From Lachnospiraceae bacterium (GTDB lineage: Bacteria > Bacillota > Clostridia > Lachnospirales > Lachnospiraceae): 64,000 nucleotides of DNA. The notes below the pieces were generated by a model. That model was not told the origin of the DNA. It worked only from the letters and a program-made list of their open reading frames with translations, and searched no databases. The stretch is from positions 1-64,000 of the forward strand of contig JAQXJP010000009.1 of assembly GCA_029008875.1 (NCBI GenBank). Reading direction: 5' to 3'. Below are positions 38,363 to 46,895 of this stretch, one piece after another. Position numbers and translations under genes: made by a program. How positions within the stretch are numbered: position 1 is the stretch's first letter; every line of letters starts with the position of its first letter.

Positions 38363-38551
38363 ATAAATATATGTTTCATTATTACTTAATGATAAGAAAC
38401 CGCACTTTGTGTACTTCAAGAGGCCAAAACGAAGGGCAAAAAAGAGAGGACAAAAGAGATTTGAATTATTGAAAAAGGTTAATCTCAAATTGCAGTTGAC
38501 CTTTCGAATCTTACGTTGTTCAAATATACGAAGGAGATTTTGTGGGGATAA

Positions 38552-38854
38552 ATGAGGTATGGTATGTGGAATAACATTTTGATTTCCGGTGAAACGGGAA
38601 GTGAGAACGGAATAATCATTGCTGATGAAGAATATAAGAATGTTTGTCGGATAACCTTAGAAAAGTGCGAAAGGTATTATGCAATTACTTGTGGGGTATA
38701 TGGTGCAATGGTGCACACTGCCTTTACGGATAGTGAACACTATAAAGATTTGTATGATAATATGAAACGTGACTTACAAGAATTCTTGGATAGAGAAACT
38801 TCTGCCTTGGAAGCAGAGGAATTCTATGAGCGATTTACCGAGAAGTATATCTAA
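38552..38854 (+). CDS. hypothetical protein, possibly immunity-protein-like
   Basis: 100-aa ORF; CERYYAITCGVYGAMVHTAF pattern; start may be MWNNILISG. Confidence 0.45.
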   Translation: MRYGMWNNILISGETGSENGIIIADEEYKNVCRITLEKCERYYAITCGVYGAMVHTAFTDSEHYKDLYDNMKRDLQEFLDRETSALEAEEFYERFTEKYI

Positions 38855-39207
38855 ATATAAGCTCTTTTGCGTTGGGACTAATTATATTGGCACTTTATTC
38901 ATGTCTCTGTAAGCGTCGTATACCTGACGTCCTAACGCGATTATGAAAAGAATTATCAGAGAAAGACTGTTGGGAGCGAAAGGAGCCAATAAGCAAACAA
39001 AAAAAGAAGAAGATGCTGCGTCTGATGGCGCCCCGAACACTCGGATAACATCTCCTTCAATTGTTAAGATAGCAGGTTGATTGGAAGTTGTAAAGTAATG
39101 TTTTCAGATTGAAAGGCTGGACTAGTGCGTGAGGTGGCTTTGTCCGGAGCGGAAAAAGCCTTGAAACGTAAGGCTTTCACCGATACGTAAAAGATGACGA
39201 TTGAATA

Positions 39208-39245
39208 AAATGCCCCTCACACTTTCTTGAGTGTTAGGGGCATTT
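39208..39245. terminator. bidirectional rho-independent terminator (integrase 3' end)
   Basis: AAATGCCCCTcACACT-ttcttg-AGTGTtAGGGGCATTT. Confidence 0.8.
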
Positions 39246-39264
39246 ATATTCGACGATGGAACAA

Positions 39265-41256
39265 TTATTTCGTAGGGACTAGGTTTGTGATGCATTCAGA
39301 GAAAATAGATAACATCGCTGCATCCTGGCTAAGTTGCTGATTGATATAAAATTCTTCAGTAACTTCGCTTGATCCGGAATGCCCCAATATATTGCCAATG
39401 CTCTTAGTATCATTTCCGGCAAAAAAGAGCAATGTTGCAAATGTTTTTCGCAATGAATGAATCGAAAAAGTACTGCTTGCTGTTTCGTCGGGAACGCGAT
39501 ATCTCATATTGGCAAGGATACGCTTTAATGTCTTATTAACATTACTGTTGCTTGGCAGTGCTGGGGGCTTTATTACATATACATACTGTGCTAGCTTGTA
39601 ACTCGAAATAGGTGAGCGAGAGAAGAGTAGCTCATTTCTCATTACTTCAAGCTGCTTGAGATAATCTTGCTTCACGCACAAGACATCATCGTTTTCTATA
39701 TCAGGGCAGCGGAATAGCACTTTTGTAATGTCGAAATCATCAGCCATTAGTATATGATAGGACAGTTTGGATTTGAAATTGCCATAGTATGCAACTTCTC
39801 GGCCCAGTCCACGCCTACTACTCTGGTTATAATTGACGAATACGAATCGCGAATTATAGCTAGAATCAATATTTCCATTTGTAAGGAAGAAACTCTCGCC
39901 AGTTACTTCACAAATGCGATGAAGAACCTCAAGTGCAATGGAGTTAAGAACAACGTAGCGTGATGATTCTGCAGTTTTAGGAGATTGCTTCCGGAGGACG
40001 TGTTTAGCGTGTTGCCCTTCGAGGATTTCTTTGCCATCTTCATCGAACGCTTTTGCGGAAACAATCTGCTCCTTAACAAGTATGTAGTAGGTTCCATCAC
40101 CTCGACGTTTAATATGTTCAACCTTAAGCGAGCGAGCTTCGTTGAAACGGAGTCCGGTTGCAAGAATAAACAACAGAAGTAATGCGTTTAAACAACCATC
40201 GGAAGAATAATAATACTCGGTAGAACTAGTAGCTCGAGACGTTTTATGAGTAATTTCATATTTGCTGATGATTGTATCTGGTGAATAATCTTTCCAATCG
40301 ATTGCAGACAAGGAGCCATCCGGGGTACGAATGTATCTGGTTAATGGATAGAAAAGATTTGTTCCAGGCATATATTGCGTTTCAAGAACATGCGACAAGT
40401 CTGCTTGAATTCTCTCAAAGAGTGATCGCGCATAGGGAATATTAACACTGCTCATATCGGAGATTTCGGTTGTGCTTTTGCAGGATCTACTCATGACAAG
40501 AAGATTCATTATATAATGATATGTATCGTTGTCTACATTCTCTTTGGACAGCCGGTCAATAAATAATTGTGTGTAGGTGTCAGTCGTATCCACCCTATAC
40601 ATCACTTCCCGATAGAAGAGAGCTGCCTCCTCATAGGAGAAGGTATTATCACGCTTTTCGGTCGAAAGTAGTTCAAGTGCTTTATATTTATCCAAATAGT
40701 ATATGATGGTGTCGTAATCATTCGCAGAAATCCATTTTGCATCGAAGCGACCAAACTTCAGAGTCTCTTTGATGAGGAGCACTTCTTTATCAATTGTTGA
40801 TTTGGCTGCATGATCTTCGCGCCGCGAATCAAAGTAGGACTTAATACAGATAGGAGTTTCGAGCATCTGGTTTATGGACATTGCGCTGAAACCATGTTTA
40901 TCCAGTCGCTTTTTGATTGTCATATAGGATTCATATGTTGCTACTTTCTTCTTGCCAGACGAAATGTTGGTTTTATAGTAATCTGATAGGAAGAGTTCTA
41001 TCAAATTTCCTATTTGAAGTGTGGCAGGATTCTTATGCTCGATGGTACTCAAGCCTAACTTACGATTAAGTCTTTGATATGCCTCCTGATATGATTCATA
41101 TTGCTTTCGTGAGGACAGATCGCTGAAGTTCTTTGGCAATGGTTCTTGCGTCACAGCAGAATCGATGCGATATCTGAGATAGTAATAGACCTTGTCCTTT
41201 ACAGCCTTTGAGATGATGTCATAATGGGGTGGTGTAGTAATCTTACATGTTCTCAT
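39265..41256 (-). CDS. tyrosine recombinase / integrase (large, 663 aa)
   Basis: TGLRFNEARSLKVEHIK box I; HSLRKTFATLLFFAGNDTKSIGNILGHSGSSEVTEEFY box II. Confidence 0.9.
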   Translation of the reverse strand: MRTCKITTPPHYDIISKAVKDKVYYYLRYRIDSAVTQEPLPKNFSDLSSRKQYESYQEAYQRLNRKLGLSTIEHKNPATLQIGNLIELFLSDYYKTNISSGKKKVATYESYMTIKKRLDKHGFSAMSINQMLETPICIKSYFDSRREDHAAKSTIDKEVLLIKETLKFGRFDAKWISANDYDTIIYYLDKYKALELLSTEKRDNTFSYEEAALFYREVMYRVDTTDTYTQLFIDRLSKENVDNDTYHYIMNLLVMSRSCKSTTEISDMSSVNIPYARSLFERIQADLSHVLETQYMPGTNLFYPLTRYIRTPDGSLSAIDWKDYSPDTIISKYEITHKTSRATSSTEYYYSSDGCLNALLLLFILATGLRFNEARSLKVEHIKRRGDGTYYILVKEQIVSAKAFDEDGKEILEGQHAKHVLRKQSPKTAESSRYVVLNSIALEVLHRICEVTGESFFLTNGNIDSSYNSRFVFVNYNQSSRRGLGREVAYYGNFKSKLSYHILMADDFDITKVLFRCPDIENDDVLCVKQDYLKQLEVMRNELLFSRSPISSYKLAQYVYVIKPPALPSNSNVNKTLKRILANMRYRVPDETASSTFSIHSLRKTFATLLFFAGNDTKSIGNILGHSGSSEVTEEFYINQQLSQDAAMLSIFSECITNLVPTK

Positions 41257-41450
41257 ACCGTCAAATTCCTTTCTTTGAGTTTATGTACACTAAATATGTG
41301 CTTTAAGGTGCGTAAACATCTTTTAAAAGTTCTGTTTTTTTACTCTTGCTATTTGACAACATGTAGGAGTAATGATATTATTACGTAGGTTGTTTTTCTT
41401 GATTAGTGTATGGTGATTGAGACTCTAGAGCGTCACAGTTGATGCAGATT

Positions 41451-41517
41451 TTTTTCACCAATTTTTCACCAATTCATTGGTGAAAAGACGATAAAATGTG
41501 ATAAATAATGGTGAAAT
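41451..41517. repeat. TTTTCACCAA-ttca-TTGGTGAAAA palindrome plus flanking direct/inverted copies
   Basis: palindrome at 41463..41486; direct copy TTTTTTCACCAA just upstream; GGTGAAAT downstream. Confidence 0.65.
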
Positions 41518-41593
41518 CCGATAAGTTGATTTTATGATGTGTAGTTCAGAAATGGCTTAAAATAAAGACTTTTCAAGGAAAATCAATCATCTT

Positions 41594-41665
41594 GCAGCCG
41601 TAGTATAATGGATAGAACGTAGGACTCCGACTCCTGAGATGCGGGTTCGATTCCCGCCGGGTGCA
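41594..41665 (+). tRNA. tRNA-Arg (anticodon CCG), no encoded CCA
   Basis: GCAGCCG...TAGGA-CTCCGAC-TCCTG...GCGGG-TTCGATT-CCCGC...CGGGTGCA; acceptor 4:69 G-G and D-stem A-A mismatches by hand folding. Confidence 0.85.
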
Positions 41666-41700
41666 TTGTTAACAAAGATTCCTGTACATGTGTCACAAAA

Positions 41701-41735
41701 AATAAACCGACCGTAAAGGCCGGTTTATTTTTTTG
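41701..41735. terminator. rho-independent terminator
   Basis: AATAAACCGaCC-gtaaa-GGcCGGTTTATTTTTTT. Confidence 0.8.
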
Positions 41736-41738
41736 GAA

Positions 41739-41915
41739 TTATTCCCCTCCCGGTCCGTCCTTGCGCGGTCTCTCCGATTCCGGCAACGGTTCCACCGGTT
41801 TTACCACATCCTCCCCTTTTGGCAGGTCAACATCCGGGATATTGCCATCGTCATATGCCAATGTGGGCTGGCCATTTGGGGCAGTTGGAATTTGAGTTTG
41901 TAATTTCGATTTCAT
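41739..41915 (-). CDS. small hypothetical protein
   Basis: MKSKLQTQIPTAPNGQPTLAYDDGNIPDVDLPKGED..., start preceded by gaaaggtgg. Confidence 0.5.
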   Translation of the reverse strand: MKSKLQTQIPTAPNGQPTLAYDDGNIPDVDLPKGEDVVKPVEPLPESERPRKDGPGGE

Positions 41916-42008
41916 AGCGCACCACCTTTCGGGATTAGGGTGTGCGAAAAGAAAGAATTTATGCAGAGAAAGTGTGCATACTATCCTCAAAAAAAGAGGT
42001 GAAGAATT

Positions 42009-42785
42009 ATGTCAGTAGCACACAAGAGCGCCATTTCCGTAGGATTGCTCTATATTCCCGTGGGATTGTATAAGACTACGCGGGACATAAGCGTAAGCTT
42101 CAATCAGTTGTGCAAGGATTCCCACGAGCGCATAAAATACAAGAAATATTATCCCTCCTGCGATAAAGAGGTGACAAACGAGGATATCATCAAGGGGTAT
42201 GAGTTTGAAAAGGGACGGTATGTCACCATAACGGAAGAGGAACTGGAGAAGATCAAAACCAAGAAGGATAAGACCATCCACATCGAGCATTTTGCCAAAA
42301 TGTCCGAAGTGGACCCAATCTATTTTGAAAAGAACTATTATCTGGTTCCGGAGGCCGGGGCGGAAAAAGCCTATGAGCTTCTTCGGCAGGCCATGCACAG
42401 TCAGAAGGAGATTGCCATAGCAAAGACGGTGATAGGGCAGAACGAACAACTGCTTGTGCTGTATCCCACAAAGGAGACAATCATGGCGAAGACTCTGCTC
42501 TATGAGGAAGAGATACAGGAGTTGCCCAAGTCTCAGGCAAGAGTGCAGGTGGAGAAGCCGGAACTGGAAATGGCAAAAACCATGATTGAAACCATGACGG
42601 AGAAATTGGATATCTCCGCATACCATGACGAATACCAGCAACGGTTGAAGGAAGCCATCGAGAAGAGAATACAAGGCCAAGAGATTGTCAATGCCGATAC
42701 CTCCGCGCCCGCAAACGTGATTGACATCATGGATGCCCTGAAGAGAACGGTGGAGAAGGCTCAAAATCACAGGGGTACGGCATAA
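42009..42785 (+). CDS. ku: Ku family NHEJ protein
   Basis: SAISVGLLYIPVGLYKTTRD, KYKKYYPSCDKEVTNEDIIKGYEFEKGRYVTITEEELEKI, YLVPEAGAEKAYELLRQAM. Confidence 0.92.
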   Translation: MSVAHKSAISVGLLYIPVGLYKTTRDISVSFNQLCKDSHERIKYKKYYPSCDKEVTNEDIIKGYEFEKGRYVTITEEELEKIKTKKDKTIHIEHFAKMSEVDPIYFEKNYYLVPEAGAEKAYELLRQAMHSQKEIAIAKTVIGQNEQLLVLYPTKETIMAKTLLYEEEIQELPKSQARVQVEKPELEMAKTMIETMTEKLDISAYHDEYQQRLKEAIEKRIQGQEIVNADTSAPANVIDIMDALKRTVEKAQNHRGTA

Positions 42786-42787
42786 TC

Positions 42788-43708
42788 ATGGACATTTTTG
42801 AGGAAAAAGGAATCAAGCCCATGCTGATTGCCCAGCAGCGGGAGGCTTTTGATTCTCCCGACTGGATCTATGAGGTGAAATTGGACGGGATTCGCTGTGT
42901 GGCATACCTGGATGACAGGGGCACAGATTTGCGCAATAAGAGAGACAAGAAATTGTTGCCTTACCTGCCGGAATTGGCGGAGATACACAAGCAGGTGAAA
43001 GGAAAATGTATCTTGGATGGAGAGGTGTTCGTCCTCAGGGACGGAGTGACGGATTTCTATGAGATTCAGCGCCGGGTCATGATGTCGGATCCCTTTAAGA
43101 TCAAGCTTGCGGCGGCGAAATATCCGGCGGCGTTCGTGGCATTCGACCTCCTTTATCAGGGCGGAAAGCTTGTGACGGATTTGCCCCTGACGGAGTGCAA
43201 AATAATGCTGTCGGAGCTTGTTGCGGAAAATTCTTTCATCAGCGTTTCGCGCTATGTAGAGAACAATGGAATAAGTTTATTTGAAGCGGCGAAGGAAAGG
43301 GGATTGGAGGGAATCGTTGCCAAAAGGAAAGACAGCAAGTATTTTTTTGACAAGCGCACGAAAGAGTGGATCAAGTGCAAAGTGCTGTTGACGGAGGATT
43401 GTGTCATATGCGGCTATATCCAAAAGGAAAAGAATATGACCAGCCTGGTGTTGGGGCAGTATGAAAATGGCAAGCTGATATACCGAGGGCATGTCACCCT
43501 GGGCGTGAGTCTGGGATTGCTCAGACAGCATGACTACCATGTGGTTGCCAATTGTCCCTTCGATGATGTGCCACGGGGAAATGAAAACGCTGTGTGGCTT
43601 GCCCCCGAGCTGGTCTGTATCGTGGAGTCCATGACCACAGAGCATGATTCCTTTCGCCAACCGGTTTTCAAGGGAATCCGGGACGATAAGCGGGCCGAAG
43701 AATGCTAG
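42788..43708 (+). CDS. ATP-dependent DNA ligase (ligase-only LigD/LigC-like)
   Basis: YEVKLDGIRCVAYLD (KxDGxR), LDGEVFVL, FVAFDLLY, EGIVAKRKDSKY, WIKCKV. Confidence 0.9.
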   Translation: MDIFEEKGIKPMLIAQQREAFDSPDWIYEVKLDGIRCVAYLDDRGTDLRNKRDKKLLPYLPELAEIHKQVKGKCILDGEVFVLRDGVTDFYEIQRRVMMSDPFKIKLAAAKYPAAFVAFDLLYQGGKLVTDLPLTECKIMLSELVAENSFISVSRYVENNGISLFEAAKERGLEGIVAKRKDSKYFFDKRTKEWIKCKVLLTEDCVICGYIQKEKNMTSLVLGQYENGKLIYRGHVTLGVSLGLLRQHDYHVVANCPFDDVPRGNENAVWLAPELVCIVESMTTEHDSFRQPVFKGIRDDKRAEEC

Positions 43709-43724
43709 ACTGATTTCTCTCTTT

Positions 43725-44328
43725 CGTCAGTCTATTTCGGCCGTTCCTCTCATTTTAGGCAGACAGATTCTTCAAAATCCGTTGAAATCCCGCTTTTCCG
43801 TCAGTCTATTTCGGCCCCATCTTTCATTTTAGACGGACAGATTCTTCAAAATCCGCTGAAATCCCGCTTTCCCGTCAGTCTATTTCGGCTCCATCTTTCA
43901 TTTTAGACGGACAGATTCTTCAAAATCCGCTTTTCCGTCAGTCTATTTTGGCCCTTCCTCTCATTTTAGACGGACAGATTCTTCAAAATCCGCTTTTCCG
44001 TCAGTCTATTTTGGCCGTTCCTCTCATTTTAGACAGACAGATTATTCAAAATCCGCTGAAATCCTGCTTTCCCGTCAGTCTATTTCGGCGCTTCCTCTCA
44101 TTTTAGACGGACAGATTCTTTAAAATCCGCTGAAATCCCGCTTTCCCGTTAGTCTATTTCGGCCCCATCTTTCATTTTAGACGGACAGATTCTTCATAAT
44201 CCCGCTTTCCCGTCAGTCTATTTCGGCCCTTCCTCTCATTTTAGACAGACAGATTCTTCGAAATCCGCTGAAATCCCGCTTTTCCGTCAGTCTATTTCGG
44301 CACTTTCCCTTATTTTAGACAGACAGTA
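43725..44328. repeat. nine tandem copies of a 63-75 nt hairpin-forming unit
   Basis: CCGTCAGTCTATTTCGG...CATTTTAGACGGACAGATTCTTCAAAATCCGCT(GAAATCCCGC)TTT repeated from about 43725, 43799, 43873, 43936, 43999, 44074, 44147, 44211, 44285. Confidence 0.92.
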
Positions 44329-44454
44329 AATGATGCGAAGAAGGAGAATGGTATGTGGTTATATGCGATACTGATTGGAATTAAATTGAAGAAATCCATC
44401 GAGAAAAAAGAATAGATACTGACGAAAAGCCCTGATATAAGCGGGCATAAAAAA

Positions 44455-44529
44455 TGGAAGCAACGGGGCTCGAACCCGTGGCCTCTCGCGTGTGAGGCGA
44501 ACGCTCATCCCAGCTGAGCTATGCTTCCA
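44455..44529 (-). tRNA. tRNA-Val (anticodon CAC)
   Basis: reverse complement GGAAGCATAGCTCAGCTGGGATGAGC...CGC-CTCACAC-GCG...CGGGTTCGAGCCCCG...TGCTTCCA. Confidence 0.9.
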
Positions 44530-44647
44530 TGAAAAGTATTATATCACTTAATTCTGAAAAAACAAGAAGCGTCTTTTGAAAAGTGAAAAAACAAGAAGCG
44601 TCTTCTGAAAAGTGTAAAAAAGCATCTCCGAAAAAGTGTATAAAAAA

Positions 44648-44720
44648 TGGAGCATATGGGATTCGAACCCACGGCCTCCACAATGCGAATGTGGCGCGCT
44701 CCCAACTGCGCTAATGCCCC
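44648..44720 (-). tRNA. tRNA-Ala (anticodon CGC)
   Basis: reverse complement GGGGCATTAGCGCAGTTGGGAGCGC...CCACA-TTCGCAT-TGTGG...GTGGGTTCGAATCCCAT...ATGCTCCA. Confidence 0.85.
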
Positions 44721-44879
44721 ATAAGCACAGTATAGCACATTCCTTCAAGAAATCAATCGAAACCCTGTAAGAAAAAGGAAGTCGTGGATAATCTTGTTAT
44801 TGACTAATTTGCGGCAAACAATTAAAATACGTCTTATGATAAACTTCCGGTAAGTATTGCGGAAACATTTGGAGGAATC

Positions 44880-46061
44880 ATGAAAAAAGTAATCGATTCG
44901 ATTAAGAACTTTTTTAAGAAAATAGATTTCAATGCAGTAAAGGAATTCTTTGTGAAATACTGGCGGTATTTTGCAGCGGTTCTGGTATTTGTGCTTATGA
45001 TTGTGGTTCTGGTAAATTGTACAGGCCCGGACAAGAGAAGAAGTGCAGTTTTGGATACCCAGGAGCCGTCGGCGGAGAATTTTGTGCTGGATGATGCGTT
45101 TGAGCAGGATGCCTATGAGGCGGTGGACAATCTGATTATCAACTACTTCAATGCATTCGCAAACGGGGACATTGCTACCCTTGAGACATTGGCTCACCCG
45201 ATTACCGACAACGAGAAGAGTTACATTACCGTGTGCAGCCAGTATTTTGAAAGCTATCAGAACGTAAGCTGTTATACCAAATCGGGATTGACGGAAGGGT
45301 CATATCTGGTTTCTACCTATTATGAATTAAAGTTCTACGGTGTGGAGACGGCTGCTCCGGGATTGGAATTTTTCTACATTGAGACAGACGCCAATGGCAA
45401 TCTGTACATTAACAACCGCTATTGTGCGTACAACCGGGAGAGAATGGAGCAGGAGATGGATCCGGATATCTATTCCATCTATGTGCTGTTCGGACAGCAG
45501 GATGATGTGACCGCCCTTCGCCAGAATGTTCAGGCGCAGTACGAGGAGGCCATGAACAGTGACGTGAATCTGGTGGCAATGCTCAGCACCACATTCCCGG
45601 CTGCAATCAATGATTGGAAGCAGATGGTGGCGATGCAGGAGGCCGCGGAGGAAGGTTCCACCCAGGACGGGGAGACCGCTGTAGATGGCGAGGATGCTGC
45701 GGCTGAGAATCCGGATGACAATCCGGCCGACGGTCAGGATGCGGCGGAAGGAGAAGATACTGCAGGCGAGAATCCGGAGGTCGCGGGTGAGGATGCCCAG
45801 GCAGGTGTGGCGGAGACCGTGTTCTCTGCGGAGATGAAGAAAGAGTATGGCGGCGTTGTGGGCGCCAAGACCGTCAAGGTAAAAGTGATTAGCAAGTCTG
45901 TGAATGTACGTTCCGGTGCGGATACCAATTCGGAGAGTCTCGGCAAGGTGAAGAAGGATGAGACATATACCAGACTGGGAACGGAAGGGGATTGGTCCTT
46001 GATTGACTACAACGGACAAAACGGATATGTGAAGTCCGAATTCCTGGAAGTGATTCAGTAA
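44880..46061 (+). CDS. membrane-anchored protein with C-terminal bacterial SH3 domain
   Basis: N-terminal TM (YFAAVLVFVLMIVVLVNC); acidic linker; VKVKVISKSVNVRSGADTNSESLGKVKKDETYTRLGTEGDWSLIDYNGQNGYVKSEFLE. Confidence 0.8.
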   Translation: MKKVIDSIKNFFKKIDFNAVKEFFVKYWRYFAAVLVFVLMIVVLVNCTGPDKRRSAVLDTQEPSAENFVLDDAFEQDAYEAVDNLIINYFNAFANGDIATLETLAHPITDNEKSYITVCSQYFESYQNVSCYTKSGLTEGSYLVSTYYELKFYGVETAAPGLEFFYIETDANGNLYINNRYCAYNRERMEQEMDPDIYSIYVLFGQQDDVTALRQNVQAQYEEAMNSDVNLVAMLSTTFPAAINDWKQMVAMQEAAEEGSTQDGETAVDGEDAAAENPDDNPADGQDAAEGEDTAGENPEVAGEDAQAGVAETVFSAEMKKEYGGVVGAKTVKVKVISKSVNVRSGADTNSESLGKVKKDETYTRLGTEGDWSLIDYNGQNGYVKSEFLEVIQ

Positions 46062-46084
46062 CTGTGTAGGATATTGAGATATGT

Positions 46085-46115
46085 GCGGAGGCTTTTGATA
46101 AAGTCTCCGCTTTTT
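46085..46115 (+). terminator. rho-independent terminator
   Basis: GCGGAGGCTTTtgatAAAGTCTCCGC followed by TTTTT. Confidence 0.7.
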
Positions 46116-46127
46116 GTCGGAGGGGCT

Positions 46128-46877
46128 ATGGAACAGGCACAAGAGGGTGTCAGAATCAATAAATATTTAAGTGAGGCCGGGGTTTGCTCCCGAAGGGAGG
46201 CGGACCGCAAGATTGAGGCCGGGGCTGTGACCATCGACGGAAGGATTGCCGTTGCGGGGGATCGGGTCCTTGAGGGACAGCAGGTGCTGGTGGAGGGCTG
46301 CCCGGTGCAAAAGGAGGAGGAGATGATTCTCCTTGCCCTGAACAAACCCGCCGGGATTGTGTGCACCGCAGAAAAACGGGAGCGGAACAATGTGATTGAT
46401 TTTCTGAATTATCCCAAGCGGGTGTACCCCATCGGCAGATTGGACAAGGATTCCGAGGGACTCCTCCTGTTGACCAATAACGGGGATATCGTGAACAAGA
46501 TGATGCGCTCGGGCAACCGCCACGAGAAGGAGTATCTGGTGACGGTGAACAAACCGATTTCCGATCCTTTCCTGCGCGGAATGGCGGGGGGCGTTCCCCT
46601 GGTGGAGCTGGGGGTGACCACGCGAAAATGTCGTGTGGAGAAGATCGCTTCCAGACAGTTTCGGATCATTCTGACTCAGGGATACAACCGGCAGATCCGT
46701 CGCATGTGCGAATATTTCGGTTACCGGGTTGAGAAATTAAAGCGCGTGAGAATTATGAATATTGAACTGGGAGAGCTTCCGGTGGGCAAATATCGTACCG
46801 TCACCCCGGAGGAATACCAGGTGTTATCGAGACTTTTGCGGGGCTCCTCCAACGGCCCGGTAAAAGGCGGAAGATAG
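46128..46877 (+). CDS. pseudouridine synthase (RsuA/RluF family)
   Basis: S4 domain RINKYLSEAGVCSRREADRKIEAG; YPIGRLDKDSEGLLLLTNNG; GYNRQIRRMCEYFGY. Confidence 0.9.
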   Translation: MEQAQEGVRINKYLSEAGVCSRREADRKIEAGAVTIDGRIAVAGDRVLEGQQVLVEGCPVQKEEEMILLALNKPAGIVCTAEKRERNNVIDFLNYPKRVYPIGRLDKDSEGLLLLTNNGDIVNKMMRSGNRHEKEYLVTVNKPISDPFLRGMAGGVPLVELGVTTRKCRVEKIASRQFRIILTQGYNRQIRRMCEYFGYRVEKLKRVRIMNIELGELPVGKYRTVTPEEYQVLSRLLRGSSNGPVKGGR

Positions 46878-46895
46878 TTATAGGAGAGTGGAATT

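Noticed and set aside
43725-44328. CRISPR array
   Set aside because: The unit repeats as a whole with no unique spacers; variable segments recur between copies; no cas genes nearby. Called a tandem repeat instead.
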